In this document: piece after piece, positions 1 to 7,523 of the stretch
Layout: every line of letters begins with the position of its first letter
Numbering within the stretch: the stretch's first letter is position 1
Source of the DNA: Sphingobium sp. BYY-5
Lineage (GTDB): Bacteria; Pseudomonadota; Alphaproteobacteria; Sphingomonadales; Sphingomonadaceae
Length of the DNA: 64,000 bases
Assembly: GCF_022758885.1 (NCBI RefSeq)
Contig: NZ_JALEBH010000001.1
Span: forward strand, 496,001 to 560,000
Direction of reading: 5' to 3'
The notes under the pieces: generated by a model
Seen by the model: only the letters and a program-made list of their open reading frames with translations
What the model was told of the DNA's origin: nothing
Databases searched by the model: none
Program-made: the position numbers and the translations under genes

Positions 1-590
1 AGCAGGAGGCTGCCCGCGGCGAGAATGGTGAGAGCGCTCAGGCCGTAGGTGCCGATGACTGTTGCGGCGATGGCGATGCCGGTCGGCAGCAGGATGACGC
101 CCAGCGGGTTCCAGGCGAAACCGGTGAAGAGGGTCGCGCGCAGATATTCGGCGGCGAGCCAGGCGGCGGCGAAGAGGAGGGGAAAGGAGAGGGCTTTCCA
201 GCCGTCATCAATCCATCCTCCTCTGGCAGGGACGGATTTGGAGGAGAGCCACCACGCGCCCAGCGCCGCGAGGGCGGGGAAGAGGGCGAGGTAGAGGGAC
301 AGGATCAGGACCGCAGCATAGCCGAACCAGTGCGGCATCGAATCCTGATAGGTGAAGGCGTGGGCGATCCAGTTGAGGCTGAGGGTGAAATGGCCGACGC
401 CGAACAGCCAGCCGCGCGAGAAGGCGGCGCGGCGGTCGGGTGCGCGCTCGACCAGCAGGATCAGCAGGGCGAGGCAGGCAAGGGTGACGGGCCAGAGTTT
501 GAGCGGTTCGAAACCGGTAGCGGACAGGAGGCCCGCCAGCAGCGCCGCGACCTTGGGGTGGCGGGCGAAGGCGGTCTTCCTGTCCTTCAT
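1..590 (-). CDS. lnt: Apolipoprotein N-acyltransferase, N-terminal part (cut by window edge)
   Basis: This reading frame begins with ATG at 590 and stays open to the left edge of the window. It is the N-terminal third of a multi-membrane-span protein. Translation gives MKDRKTAFARHPKVAALLAG, then LSATGFEPLKLWP, a hydrophobic stretch, WLFGVGHFTLSLNWIAHAF, and later AAEYLRATLFTGFAWNPLG. This order (GxxxAxGFxPL, GxxWI, WxxxExLR, FxGFPW-like) is typical of Lnt, the inner-membrane enzyme that adds the third acyl chain to lipoproteins. The nitrilase domain with the Glu-Lys-Cys triad would lie outside the window and cannot be checked. The start is 8 nt after the stop of the upstream membrane gene, so the two are probably one operon. 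Confidence 0.85.
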   Translation of the reverse strand, partial: MKDRKTAFARHPKVAALLAGLLSATGFEPLKLWPVTLACLALLILLVERAPDRRAAFSRGWLFGVGHFTLSLNWIAHAFTYQDSMPHWFGYAAVLILSLYLALFPALAALGAWWLSSKSVPARGGWIDDGWKALSFPLLFAAAWLAAEYLRATLFTGFAWNPLGVILLPTGIAIAATVIGTYGLSALTILAAGSLL

Positions 591-598
591 GTCGGCGG

Positions 599-1234
599 TC
601 AGCGTATGGTGGCCATGATGGCGCCCGAACATTTATCGCTCTTCTGCCCGCCGCCGCTCAGCATGGAGGCGGCAAGGAAGCCGCCGGCCAGCAGCACGAG
701 GAAGAGGGCAGAGAGAAGGGCGAGATATTTCTCGATGAACGCCTTGATCGGGCGGCCGAATTTCCAGAAGAGGAAGCCCACCAGCATGAACTGGAAGGCG
801 CGGCTGACGATGCTGGCCCAGAGGAAGGTGAAGAGCGGCAGCCCGATGAAGCCCGCCGTGATGGTGATGAGCTTGAACGGGATGGGCGTCGCGCCCTTTG
901 CTAGGATAATAAGCGCGGCGTTTTCACGCAGATAGCAGGCCGCGACCGGGAATTTTTCCGCCAGGCCCAGTGCGTGCAATATCTGTTGCCCGACGGCTTC
1001 ATAGAGGAAATGACCGATCGCATAGCCGAACAATCCGCCGAGCACCGAGGCAAGGGTGCAGATGAAACCGAAGCGGAGCGCGCGTTCCGGGCGGGCCAGG
1101 CACATGAGGCCCAGCAGCGGGTGCGGCGGGATCGGGAAGAAGCTCGATTCCATGAAGGAAATGGCGAAAAGCCAGCGTTCGGCGTGGCGGTGCGCGGCCT
1201 TGGCCAGCGTCCATTGGTAGAGCCTGGTAAGCAT
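599..1234 (-). CDS. YqaA/DedA-like (VTT domain) membrane protein
   Basis: This 211-residue integral membrane protein resembles the YqaA branch of the SNARE-associated/VTT (DedA-like) superfamily. The N-terminal half has FMESSFFPIPPHPLLGLM, a typical re-entrant-loop motif. It is followed by a glycine-rich helix (LGGLFGYAIGHFLYE), the second re-entrant motif AKGATPIPFKLITITAGF, and C-terminal hydrophobic helices. DedA-family proteins are linked to lipid-carrier scrambling and membrane homeostasis, but the exact substrate of this branch is not known to me. It lies directly upstream of lnt with an 8-nt gap, which suggests co-transcription of two envelope genes. ATG at 1234 has only a weak ribosome binding site. 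Confidence 0.8.
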   Translation of the reverse strand: MLTRLYQWTLAKAAHRHAERWLFAISFMESSFFPIPPHPLLGLMCLARPERALRFGFICTLASVLGGLFGYAIGHFLYEAVGQQILHALGLAEKFPVAACYLRENAALIILAKGATPIPFKLITITAGFIGLPLFTFLWASIVSRAFQFMLVGFLFWKFGRPIKAFIEKYLALLSALFLVLLAGGFLAASMLSGGGQKSDKCSGAIMATIR

Positions 1235-1410
1235 CGCGGCGGGCCTAGCCGAGATCGTTCGTGCCTGCCAGCGCTTTTGCCCAGCCGATCCTTTCGCGCG
1301 ACGGATCGAGCGGGCCTTTTAGCGGGGATGCGATGGCTTTGGCGTTTTGCCCGGCGATGCTTGATCGTAGCAGGGCGGCCGGTAGGATTGCTTCGTAAAG
1401 GAGAGACGCG

Positions 1411-1653
1411 ATGCAGGGCATGGGTGAGGGCGGCTGCCCGTTCAGCTTCAACACCGATCCGGCGACGTTCCAGGTCGGCGATTCGGTCAGCTATCGGGTG
1501 ACGGGCAGTCTGGAGGGAATGCCCTTTGCCGGGGTGCTGCTGGAGGTGCATGACGACCATGTCGTGCTGACCAGCGACCCGGACGACAAGACGAGCCGGA
1601 TGCGCGCGACGCGGGAAAGCCGACCGGTGGTGCGGGAAGAGGATATATGCTGA
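1411..1653 (+). CDS. Small hypothetical protein (80 aa)
   Basis: This is an 80-residue soluble protein with a good ribosome binding site (AAAGGAGAG at 1397-1405) ahead of ATG 1411. The sequence contains FQVGDSVSYRVTGSLEG and HDDHVVLTSDPDDKTSRM, which look like a small beta-rich fold of the kind seen in short sphingomonad hypothetical proteins. It has no signal peptide or membrane segment. I do not recognise a named family, and no function can be assigned. It is divergent from the YqaA-like gene and stands alone. Confidence 0.6.
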   Translation: MQGMGEGGCPFSFNTDPATFQVGDSVSYRVTGSLEGMPFAGVLLEVHDDHVVLTSDPDDKTSRMRATRESRPVVREEDIC

Positions 1654-1698
1654 ACGCCTGTGCGGACAGGCGCGGGAGCGAGTGTTTGCGAGCATGAA

Positions 1699-1726
1699 CT
1701 GGACCCCGGCCTGCGCTGGGGAACAG
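1699..1726 (+). repeat. Single arm of the TGGACCCCGGC intergenic repeat
   Basis: This intergenic stretch matches one arm of the palindromic repeat at 44188-44257: a TGGACCCCGGC core followed by GCG.GGGGAACAG. Only one arm is present here. The rest of the 1654-1867 gap shows nothing else I can support. Confidence 0.5.
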
Positions 1727-1867
1727 GTGAGTTGGGATAAGGCGCGCAGGCGGGTGCCGCGACCCCGGCATAGCATTGAATGCGCCGTCCACCCCCGACA
1801 CGGCGTTGACTGTCCGGCGCCGTCTGGGCATGACCCCCTTCTTTAAAGTCCTGTTCGGTCGGCGCGT

Positions 1868-2626
1868 TTGATTTTCTCTTCCATCCCCTGGGCCAAGGTA
1901 CGGCAGCGCGCGGGCGGCCTCGCGTTCGCGCTGGTGCTGAACCTGTTGCTGTTGCTGGCTCTGTTCACCCTGTCGCCCCGGTTCGAGCCGCCCAAGGAGG
2001 ATAAGCGGCTGCCGGTGACGTTCGATGTGGAGAAGGGAGAACGGACCGAGCAGGAACAGGCCAAGGCCGAGAAGGCGGAAAAGCGCGAGCAGGACAAGGC
2101 GCAACCGCAGAAGCAGGCCGCGCCGGTGGTGCGGCCGCCGGTGCCGGTGGAAAAGCCTGCGGAACAGCCGCCTTCGCCCTTTCCCTTCCTGTCGCTGAGC
2201 CGGGAGCAGATGGCGTCGGCCGACATCGGCAACATGCCCAAGGCCGCGCAAGGCGCCGGGCAGGGGCAGGGCAACAGCGCAGCCGTCGTCGGGCCGGGCG
2301 AGGGGCCGGGTGGGGTGCAGTTGTTCGAGGCGGAATGGTATCGGCGGCCGACCGATGCGGAACTGGGGCCTTATATGCCCGCCAATGCCCCGGCACAGGG
2401 ATATGGCCTGGTCGCGTGCAAGACTGTCGACCATTATCATGTCGAAAATTGCCAGACCTTGGGCGAATCGCCGCTGGGGTCGGGCTTTGCCAAGGCGGTG
2501 CGGCTGGCGGCCTGGCAGTTCCTGGTGATGCCTCCGCGCGTCAATGGCAAGGTGATGGTGGGCAGTTGGGTGCGCATCCGCATCGACTATACCCGCCGCA
2601 CCGTGGACGCGGGGACGGGGCAGTAA
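1868..2626 (+). CDS. TonB-like membrane-anchored protein (hypothetical)
   Basis: This 252-residue protein has one N-terminal membrane anchor (about residues 17-36). A long charged Glu/Lys/Gln- and Pro-rich linker follows (about 40-110), then a Gly-rich turn and a C-terminal globular part (about 145-245). That is the layout of TonB or TolA-like periplasm-spanning proteins. However, no ExbB/ExbD is adjacent and I cannot see a clear TonB box-binding fold. The C-terminal part contains CKTVDHYHVENCQTLGESP and GFAKAVRLAAWQFLVMPPRV, resembling the TonB-C-like fold of envelope proteins in related species. The start is TTG at 1868: an in-frame TAA lies at 1844 and no ATG or GTG lies between. The true start could be further in. 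Confidence 0.65.
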   Translation: MIFSSIPWAKVRQRAGGLAFALVLNLLLLLALFTLSPRFEPPKEDKRLPVTFDVEKGERTEQEQAKAEKAEKREQDKAQPQKQAAPVVRPPVPVEKPAEQPPSPFPFLSLSREQMASADIGNMPKAAQGAGQGQGNSAAVVGPGEGPGGVQLFEAEWYRRPTDAELGPYMPANAPAQGYGLVACKTVDHYHVENCQTLGESPLGSGFAKAVRLAAWQFLVMPPRVNGKVMVGSWVRIRIDYTRRTVDAGTGQ

Positions 2627-2694
2627 CGGAGCGGGGGGAGATTTTCGGGCCGGGCTAGAGGCGGTCAACGACCAGTTGCGGACCTAACCTTCAT

Positions 2695-2785
2695 CGTCAC
2701 CCTGAACTTGTTTCAGGGTCCATTTCGCCGGATTGAGCGAAGGTTTGCTGGGCCTGATGGATGCTGAAACAAGTTCAGCATGACG
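2695..2785. repeat. Imperfect inverted repeat (REP type, CAAGTTCAG family)
   Basis: Two 29-nt arms (2695-2723 and 2757-2785) are inverted copies with four mismatches around the core AACTTGTTTCAG / CTGAAACAAGTT. Each arm also folds on itself. Such CGTCA...CAT palindromes recur in this window (56791, 57671, 63478). It sits in the 486-nt gap 2627-3112, which contains no credible gene. Confidence 0.7.
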
Positions 2786-2815
2786 AATGGAAAATGGCAG
2801 GAAACCACTCAAGTC

Positions 2816-2846
2816 CGTCATCATTCCCGCGAAGGCGGGAATCCAT
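2816..2846. repeat. REP element, CATTCCCGCGAAGGCGGGAAT type
   Basis: This is a short palindrome with the stem ATTCCCGC/GCGGGAAT around a GAAG-type loop, preceded by CGTCAT. A related but weaker inverted copy (GGGATGACGATGG) lies near 2922-2934. The same family occurs at 63478-63568. No coding function is supported. Confidence 0.65.
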
Positions 2847-3112
2847 CTCCCGACGTCTCACCAAGACTTGTGCAGGGGAGATGGTGCTCCGCGTTGGCCT
2901 GCGGTCGCCCTTCGGGCCGCGGGGATGACGATGGAGGAAAAGGGACTGTCGCTTCCCCATCTAGGCCTACCGCACGCGATACCATTTCGTTAAATCGGAA
3001 AGCGGTTCTTGCGGGTTGTCTACAACCGCACCCTGCTCGTAACGAAATTTCCTACGCGCATATGAATATGTCGAAACTTACGGGGCATGTGCGAAGTTAA
3101 GGCCGGCAAATC

Positions 3113-3607
3113 CTATTTATCGGTGGCGCCCCAGATGTCGGTCGCCTTCACATAGCCGCGCTGGCCCTTGACGTCGAAGGCGCACCAACCGCTCGAACAG
3201 CTGGACAGCCGCCCGACCACACCACGTTCCGCCCGGAACAAGGTCCGCGCGTCATCCTTGGCGGATTCGTGCATGGGTGCGATCTCCGCCCGGACGATCG
3301 CGGTCGGCGTGTCGCTCAACAGGCGGACGTGCATCCATCCCTGCGCGCCGTCCGCATCCTCGACCTTGCGCCACAGGCCCAGTACCTGCACCACCTTCAC
3401 CGGCAGATCGCGGCGGCGATAGACCCAGTTGGACGGGTAATCCAGGCTCGGTCCCACGCGCATCCGCGCTTCGTCCTGGGCGAGCGATGCCCAATAAGGC
3501 ACCGGCTTGGCGGGCGCCGCAAGCCCGGCGCCCGCCGCCGTCAGCGCTGCCCCCGCGCTTATACCCAACCAAAACCGCTTCATCGCAAACCCGTTACCCA
3601 TGGCCAT
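3113..3607 (-). CDS. SH3 domain-containing secreted protein
   Basis: This protein of about 164 residues has an N-terminal signal peptide (MKRFWLGISAGAALTAAG...LAAPA) and a bacterial SH3-type region. The line MRVGPSLDYPSNWVYRRRDLPVKV followed by WRKVEDADGAQGWMHVRLL is the classic SH3_3/SH3b pattern. A second SH3-like repeat follows (ERGVVGRLSSCSSGWCAFDVKGQRGYV). Such proteins usually bind the cell wall or act as periplasmic scaffold proteins. I chose ATG 3607 because AAGGGG lies 7 nt upstream; the internal ATG at 3583 is an alternative. A much longer upstream extension exists in this frame, but it runs into the divergent dehydrogenase gene and is rejected. Confidence 0.8.
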   Translation of the reverse strand: MAMGNGFAMKRFWLGISAGAALTAAGAGLAAPAKPVPYWASLAQDEARMRVGPSLDYPSNWVYRRRDLPVKVVQVLGLWRKVEDADGAQGWMHVRLLSDTPTAIVRAEIAPMHESAKDDARTLFRAERGVVGRLSSCSSGWCAFDVKGQRGYVKATDIWGATDK

Positions 3608-3719
3608 CCCATAACCCCTTGCGCAGCTTTGCGACAGCCCTTCCATCATCCGCCATTCAATCGTCCGGCCGGGCATATCCGCTTGACCCGCGCCCCGGCC
3701 AGGAATAGCGGCTTGAGGC

Positions 3720-4733
3720 ATGGCCCAGAACCCGCGCAAGACTCGACCGCGCCCCGCCAAGCCGCGCGTCATCGTCACGCGCCGCCTGCCCCCCGATGTG
3801 GAGGCGCGCATGGCCGAACTGTTCGACGCCAGCTTCAATGTCGGCGACGTGGCGATGAATCGCACCGACCTCGCCCGCGCCATGACCCAGTGCGACGTGC
3901 TGGTGCCGACCATCAGCGACCAGATCGACGCCGCCCTGATCGAGGGTGCGTCGGACCGGCTGCAACTGATCGCCAGCTTCGGCAGCGGCGTCGACCATAT
4001 CGACCTGCCTGCCGCCCGCGCGAAGGGCATAATCGTCACTAATACGCCCGGCGTCCTGACCGAGGACACGGCCGACATGACGATGGCGCTAATCCTGTCG
4101 GTCCCGCGCCGCCTGGCCGAAGGGGAAAAGCTGGTCCGCACCGGGCAATGGCGCGGCTGGAGTCCGTCCGGCATGTTGGGCCATCGCATCGGCGGCAAGA
4201 AGCTGGGCATCATCGGCATGGGGCGCATCGGCCGCGCCGTTGCCCGCCGCGCCCGCGCTTTCGGCCTGTCCATCGCCTATCATAACCGCCATCGCCTGCC
4301 CTTCGAGGTGGAGCAGGAATTGGAGGCGGAATGGCATGGCGAACTGGACTCGCTGCTGGCCGGAAGCGACATTCTTTCCATCCATTGCCCGCTCAACGCC
4401 GACAGCCGGGGCCTGATCGACGCGCGCCGCATCGGGCTGCTGCGTCCGGACGCCTATATCATCAACACTTCGCGCGCGGAGGTTGCCGATGAGCAGGCGC
4501 TGATCGCGGCGTTGGAGCAGGGGCGGATCGCCGGGGCGGGCTTCGACGTCTATGCCCATGAACCGGCGGTGGATGCGCGCCTGCTCGCCCTGTCCAACGT
4601 CGTCCTGCTGCCCCATGTGGGATCGGCCACCTTCGAGGGGCGCGACGCCACCGGTGCGCGCGTCATTGCCAATATCCGCACCTGGGTCGATGGTCATCGC
4701 CCACCCAACCAGGTGCTGGAAGGCTGGGTCTGA
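3720..4733 (+). CDS. D-2-hydroxyacid dehydrogenase (glyoxylate/hydroxypyruvate reductase type)
   Basis: This is a 337-residue NAD(P)-dependent D-isomer-specific 2-hydroxyacid dehydrogenase. The catalytic domain comes first (FGSGVDHIDLPAARAKGI, then VTNTPGVLTEDTADMTMAL). The Rossmann domain carries LGIIGMGRIGRAVARRARAFG near residues 160-180. The C-terminal part has NTSRAEVADEQAL, AGAGFDVYAHEP and the catalytic His in LPHVGSAT. The length is normal for the family. Likely substrates are glyoxylate or hydroxypyruvate, but the exact one cannot be read from sequence. The gene is divergent from the SH3 gene with a 112-nt gap that should hold both promoters. Confidence 0.9.
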   Translation: MAQNPRKTRPRPAKPRVIVTRRLPPDVEARMAELFDASFNVGDVAMNRTDLARAMTQCDVLVPTISDQIDAALIEGASDRLQLIASFGSGVDHIDLPAARAKGIIVTNTPGVLTEDTADMTMALILSVPRRLAEGEKLVRTGQWRGWSPSGMLGHRIGGKKLGIIGMGRIGRAVARRARAFGLSIAYHNRHRLPFEVEQELEAEWHGELDSLLAGSDILSIHCPLNADSRGLIDARRIGLLRPDAYIINTSRAEVADEQALIAALEQGRIAGAGFDVYAHEPAVDARLLALSNVVLLPHVGSATFEGRDATGARVIANIRTWVDGHRPPNQVLEGWV

Positions 4734-4847
4734 CCTTCCGGGAATGCGGAATATACTTCCCTATCCTTCTGTTATGCGGGCGGAACAAGCGGCAGCGCCA
4801 TGGGTTGAAGCACCCATTGCCGTTTAAAAAATTGGGAGGGATATTTC

Positions 4848-5033
4848 ATGATAAAGCTCGCGATCATCTCGCTCGTCATCGCGGCCGTTCTGGCGCTGCT
4901 GGGTTTCGGTGGCGCGGCCGGTGCTTTCGTCGGCATCGCCAAGATCTTTTTCTTCATCGCCATTGCCATCTTCGCCTTGTTCCTGATCGTGGGAATCCTG
5001 GCTGGCAAGGGCGTCAAGGACGCGATAGACTGA
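4848..5033 (+). CDS. DUF1328 family small membrane protein
   Basis: This 61-residue protein consists almost entirely of two hydrophobic helices separated by FGGAAGAFVGIAKIFFF, ending with AGKGVKDAID. The size and the GFGG...A.G.AK.LF pattern match the DUF1328/YtjA family of small membrane proteins, often stress-induced and of unknown biochemical role. A clear Shine-Dalgarno (GGGAGGG) precedes ATG 4848. It is followed 5 nt later by the DUF5818-type gene, suggesting co-transcription. Confidence 0.85.
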   Translation: MIKLAIISLVIAAVLALLGFGGAAGAFVGIAKIFFFIAIAIFALFLIVGILAGKGVKDAID

Positions 5034-5038
5034 CGCCC

Positions 5039-5242
5039 ATGACACAGATTGGCGCTGGCGTGGACGAAACCGGCAGGCTGTTGCGCGACGAAGCCGGCTT
5101 CCTGCTCCAGCGCGATCTGGGCGGCAGCTATCGCCTGGTCCTGCTCCGCGTGCCGGTCGATCATGTCGAAAAGCGTGTGCGGGTGCGCGGCTTTTACGCC
5201 GGCGACGATATTGTCGAAGCCGAGGGTGTGGCCGCCGCCTGA
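5039..5242 (+). CDS. DUF5818-like small protein
   Basis: This is a 67-residue soluble protein: MTQIGAGVDETGRLLRDEAG, then FLLQRDLGGSYRLVLL, VDHVEKRVRVRGFY and GDDIVEAEGV. The pattern GxLL-x-GGFxLQRD-GG-WRL and VEKRVRVxG-GDD resembles DUF5818 proteins common in sphingomonads (assignment from memory). It forms a small beta-strand OB-like motif with unknown function. ATG 5039 lies 5 nt after the stop of the DUF1328 gene and no other start fits as well. It is probably co-translated with that gene. Confidence 0.7.
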   Translation: MTQIGAGVDETGRLLRDEAGFLLQRDLGGSYRLVLLRVPVDHVEKRVRVRGFYAGDDIVEAEGVAAA

Positions 5243-5298
5243 TAGCGGGCGTCTGATCCTCTTGCTAAATGCTTCGGGGCAGGCGATCCATTGCGCCC

Positions 5299-7065
5299 AT
5301 GCGTAAGATTCTTTCCATGATGTTCGTCCCCTTGGCTTTTGCGGTCGCGCCTGTCCTGGCGCACGCGCAGGCGTCCCATGACCAACTGACCAAGATCATT
5401 GATGACCATTGGGTCTGGTGGCTGTCTGCTCATCCGGTCGAGGCGACCGCGCGCGGCGTGCGCGATTATGACGACCGCATCTACGACATGTCGCTGGCCG
5501 CCCGCGACGCGCAGATCAGGGCGGAACAAGGCTTCGTCACCCGGCTGGAGGCAGTGCCGGCGCAGGGGCTGGACGCTGCCGACCGCGTGAATCGCGACGT
5601 GCTGCTCTGGATGCTGCGCGACGATATCGACAGCGATCGCCATCCCGCCGAACGGCTGATGCTCTTCACCACTTATTATGGCTGGCATCAGGGCTTTTCG
5701 GGCATGGCCGACGGGCTGCCCTTCTACAATCGCGCCGACTATGACAGCTATCTGAAGCGGCTGACGCTCTACCCGAAGCAGAATGGCGACGCGCTCGCCA
5801 TCACGCGGCAGGCGATCAAGGGCGGCTATGTTCAACCCTGCTCCGTGCTGCAAAATTATGCGCCGACCATCAGCGGTATCGTCGACGGCAAGCCGGAGGA
5901 GACGCGCTTCTACGAGCCGTTCAAGCGGCCCAAGCCCCGCGACATCGGCGATGCTGACTGGAGTGCGATGCAGGCCCAGGCTGTGACGGTCATTCGTGAC
6001 GTCATCACGCCCGAATATCGCAAATGGCACGACCTGTTCGTGACGGACTATCTGCCCCATTGCCGCAAGAGCGACAGCGCCTCCTCGCTGCCCGGTGGCG
6101 CGGCCTGGTATGCCAGCCGCGTGCGCGCCCACACCACGACCGACCTGACGCCGGACCAGATCCACCAGATCGGCCTGGATGAGGTCACGCGGATCGGTAT
6201 GCGGATGGACGAAATTGCGGCCAAGGCCGGCTATCCCAGCCGCGCCGCCTATATCCAGCATCTGCGCACCGACCCGTCCTACTATGCCAAGATGCCCGAA
6301 GAGTTGCTGCGCGTCGCCGCGCGTCAGGCCAAGACGATCGACGGCCTGCTGCCGCGCTATTTCGGCACCTTGCCGCGCCTGCCCTATGGCCTGAAACCCA
6401 TCCCGGCAGCGGAGGCGGAAGGAACGACGACCGCCTACTATATGCCCGGCGCGCCGGAGAGCGGCATTTCCGGCACCTATTTCGTCAACACTTCGAAACT
6501 CGATCAGCGGCCCTATTGGGAACTGCCAGCGCTCACCGCCCATGAAGCGGTGCCGGGCCATCACAACCAGATCGCCCTGCAACAGGAATTGCCGCTGCCG
6601 CCCTTCCGCAAATATCTGGCTGGCTTTACCGCCTATGTGGAGGGCTGGGCGCTCTACACCGAATATCTGGGCGAAGAGATGGGCCTTTACGACACGCCCG
6701 AAAAAATGATGGGCCGTCTGTCCTATGAAATGTGGCGCGCCTGCCGTCTGGTGGTGGACACCGGCATCCATGCCAAGGGCTGGGACAAGGCGAAGGCGGT
6801 GGCTTTCATGAAGGCGAACAGCGCGCTCAGCGACGCGAATATCGATGCGGAGGTCAATCGCTATATCAGTTGGCCGGGCCAGGCGCTGGGCTACAAGCTG
6901 GGCGAGATCAAGATCCGGGAATTGCGGGCGAGGGCGGAAACCGCGCTGGGACCGAAATTCGACCTGCGCCGCTTCCACGACGCGGTGCTGGCGCAGGGCG
7001 CGGTGCCGCTGACCGTGCTGGAAAGCCAGATCGATGGCTGGATCGCGACGGAGAAGGGGTGGTAA
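5299..7065 (+). CDS. DUF885 family exported metallopeptidase-like protein
   Basis: This 588-residue protein has a cleavable signal peptide (MRKILSMMFVPLAFAVAPVLAHAQA) and the DUF885 fold. Near residue 410-420 lies the diagnostic ALTAHEAVPGHHNQIAL metal-binding helix. The second-ligand helix AYVEGWALYTEYLGEEMGLY and RLVVDTGIHAKGWDKAKAVAFM follow in the order seen across the family. DUF885 proteins resemble zinc carboxypeptidases/oligopeptidases, and the substrate here is unknown. I prefer ATG 5299 over the in-frame ATG 5269 because it puts the signal peptide at the N-terminus. A terminator-like hairpin follows the stop. Confidence 0.88.
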   Translation: MRKILSMMFVPLAFAVAPVLAHAQASHDQLTKIIDDHWVWWLSAHPVEATARGVRDYDDRIYDMSLAARDAQIRAEQGFVTRLEAVPAQGLDAADRVNRDVLLWMLRDDIDSDRHPAERLMLFTTYYGWHQGFSGMADGLPFYNRADYDSYLKRLTLYPKQNGDALAITRQAIKGGYVQPCSVLQNYAPTISGIVDGKPEETRFYEPFKRPKPRDIGDADWSAMQAQAVTVIRDVITPEYRKWHDLFVTDYLPHCRKSDSASSLPGGAAWYASRVRAHTTTDLTPDQIHQIGLDEVTRIGMRMDEIAAKAGYPSRAAYIQHLRTDPSYYAKMPEELLRVAARQAKTIDGLLPRYFGTLPRLPYGLKPIPAAEAEGTTTAYYMPGAPESGISGTYFVNTSKLDQRPYWELPALTAHEAVPGHHNQIALQQELPLPPFRKYLAGFTAYVEGWALYTEYLGEEMGLYDTPEKMMGRLSYEMWRACRLVVDTGIHAKGWDKAKAVAFMKANSALSDANIDAEVNRYISWPGQALGYKLGEIKIRELRARAETALGPKFDLRRFHDAVLAQGAVPLTVLESQIDGWIATEKGW

Positions 7066-7076
7066 GAGTTTGTTTG

Positions 7077-7100
7077 AAAATGCGCGAAAGAGCGCATTTT
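7077..7100 (+). terminator. Rho-independent terminator-like hairpin after the DUF885 gene
   Basis: A perfect 9-bp stem (AAAATGCGC / GCGCATTTT) with a 6-nt loop lies 11 nt after the stop at 7065 and ends in TTTT. The stem is A/T-rich at its base, so it can work in either direction. Confidence 0.6.
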
Positions 7101-7106
7101 GCGACC

Positions 7107-7187
7107 GCACCAGCCCTCACCCCACCCGGCCACCCATAGAATATAGAATACTGCCGTTGGGTGGCCGGGTGGGGTGAGGGCTGGTGC
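7107..7187. repeat. Perfect 30-bp inverted repeat
   Basis: The arms 7107-7136 and 7158-7187 are exact inverted copies (GCACCAGCCC...CCACCCA / TGGGTGG...GGGCTGGTGC) around a 21-nt AT-rich spacer. It lies just after the terminator hairpin in the gap before acnA. The rest of 7188-7523 carries no credible gene; it must hold the acnA promoter, but I cannot point to clear -35/-10 boxes. Confidence 0.85.
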
Positions 7188-7523
7188 CGCAATTGCGTCA
7201 TAGGCGCATTCTCAACCGCACTCTAAAATCCCCATCCTGCTCCCGTGAAAGCGGAAGCTCGGTTCAGATGGTGCTGCTGCTTTCTGCGAACCATTGTCAG
7301 CAACGAAAAATGACGGGGCGAAAGGTCCGATTGGCTGCTTTGTCCATTTGACTCGGCGGCCCTAATCTGTATGGCGGCCCGCATCGGGACATACCTGCTT
7401 CGACCACTGGTTGGGGCGCATCCCTACCACCTTGCCGTCCGGTCAATTTTCGCCGTTCGGCGAGCTTCTGGTGGAATCGCGTCATCCTCTGGCCGGGGCG
7501 CCATGCGAGGAGACGCACATCTT

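Noticed and set aside
2627..3112. Possible small genes or an RNA gene in the 486-nt gap
   Set aside because: The gap contains two REP-type repeats; no frame has a ribosome binding site or plausible composition, and no tRNA-like fold was evident.
5194..7110. 638-aa open frame on the minus strand across the DUF885 gene
   Set aside because: It is an antisense frame of a GC-rich coding gene; the plus-strand protein has a signal peptide and the DUF885 motifs.
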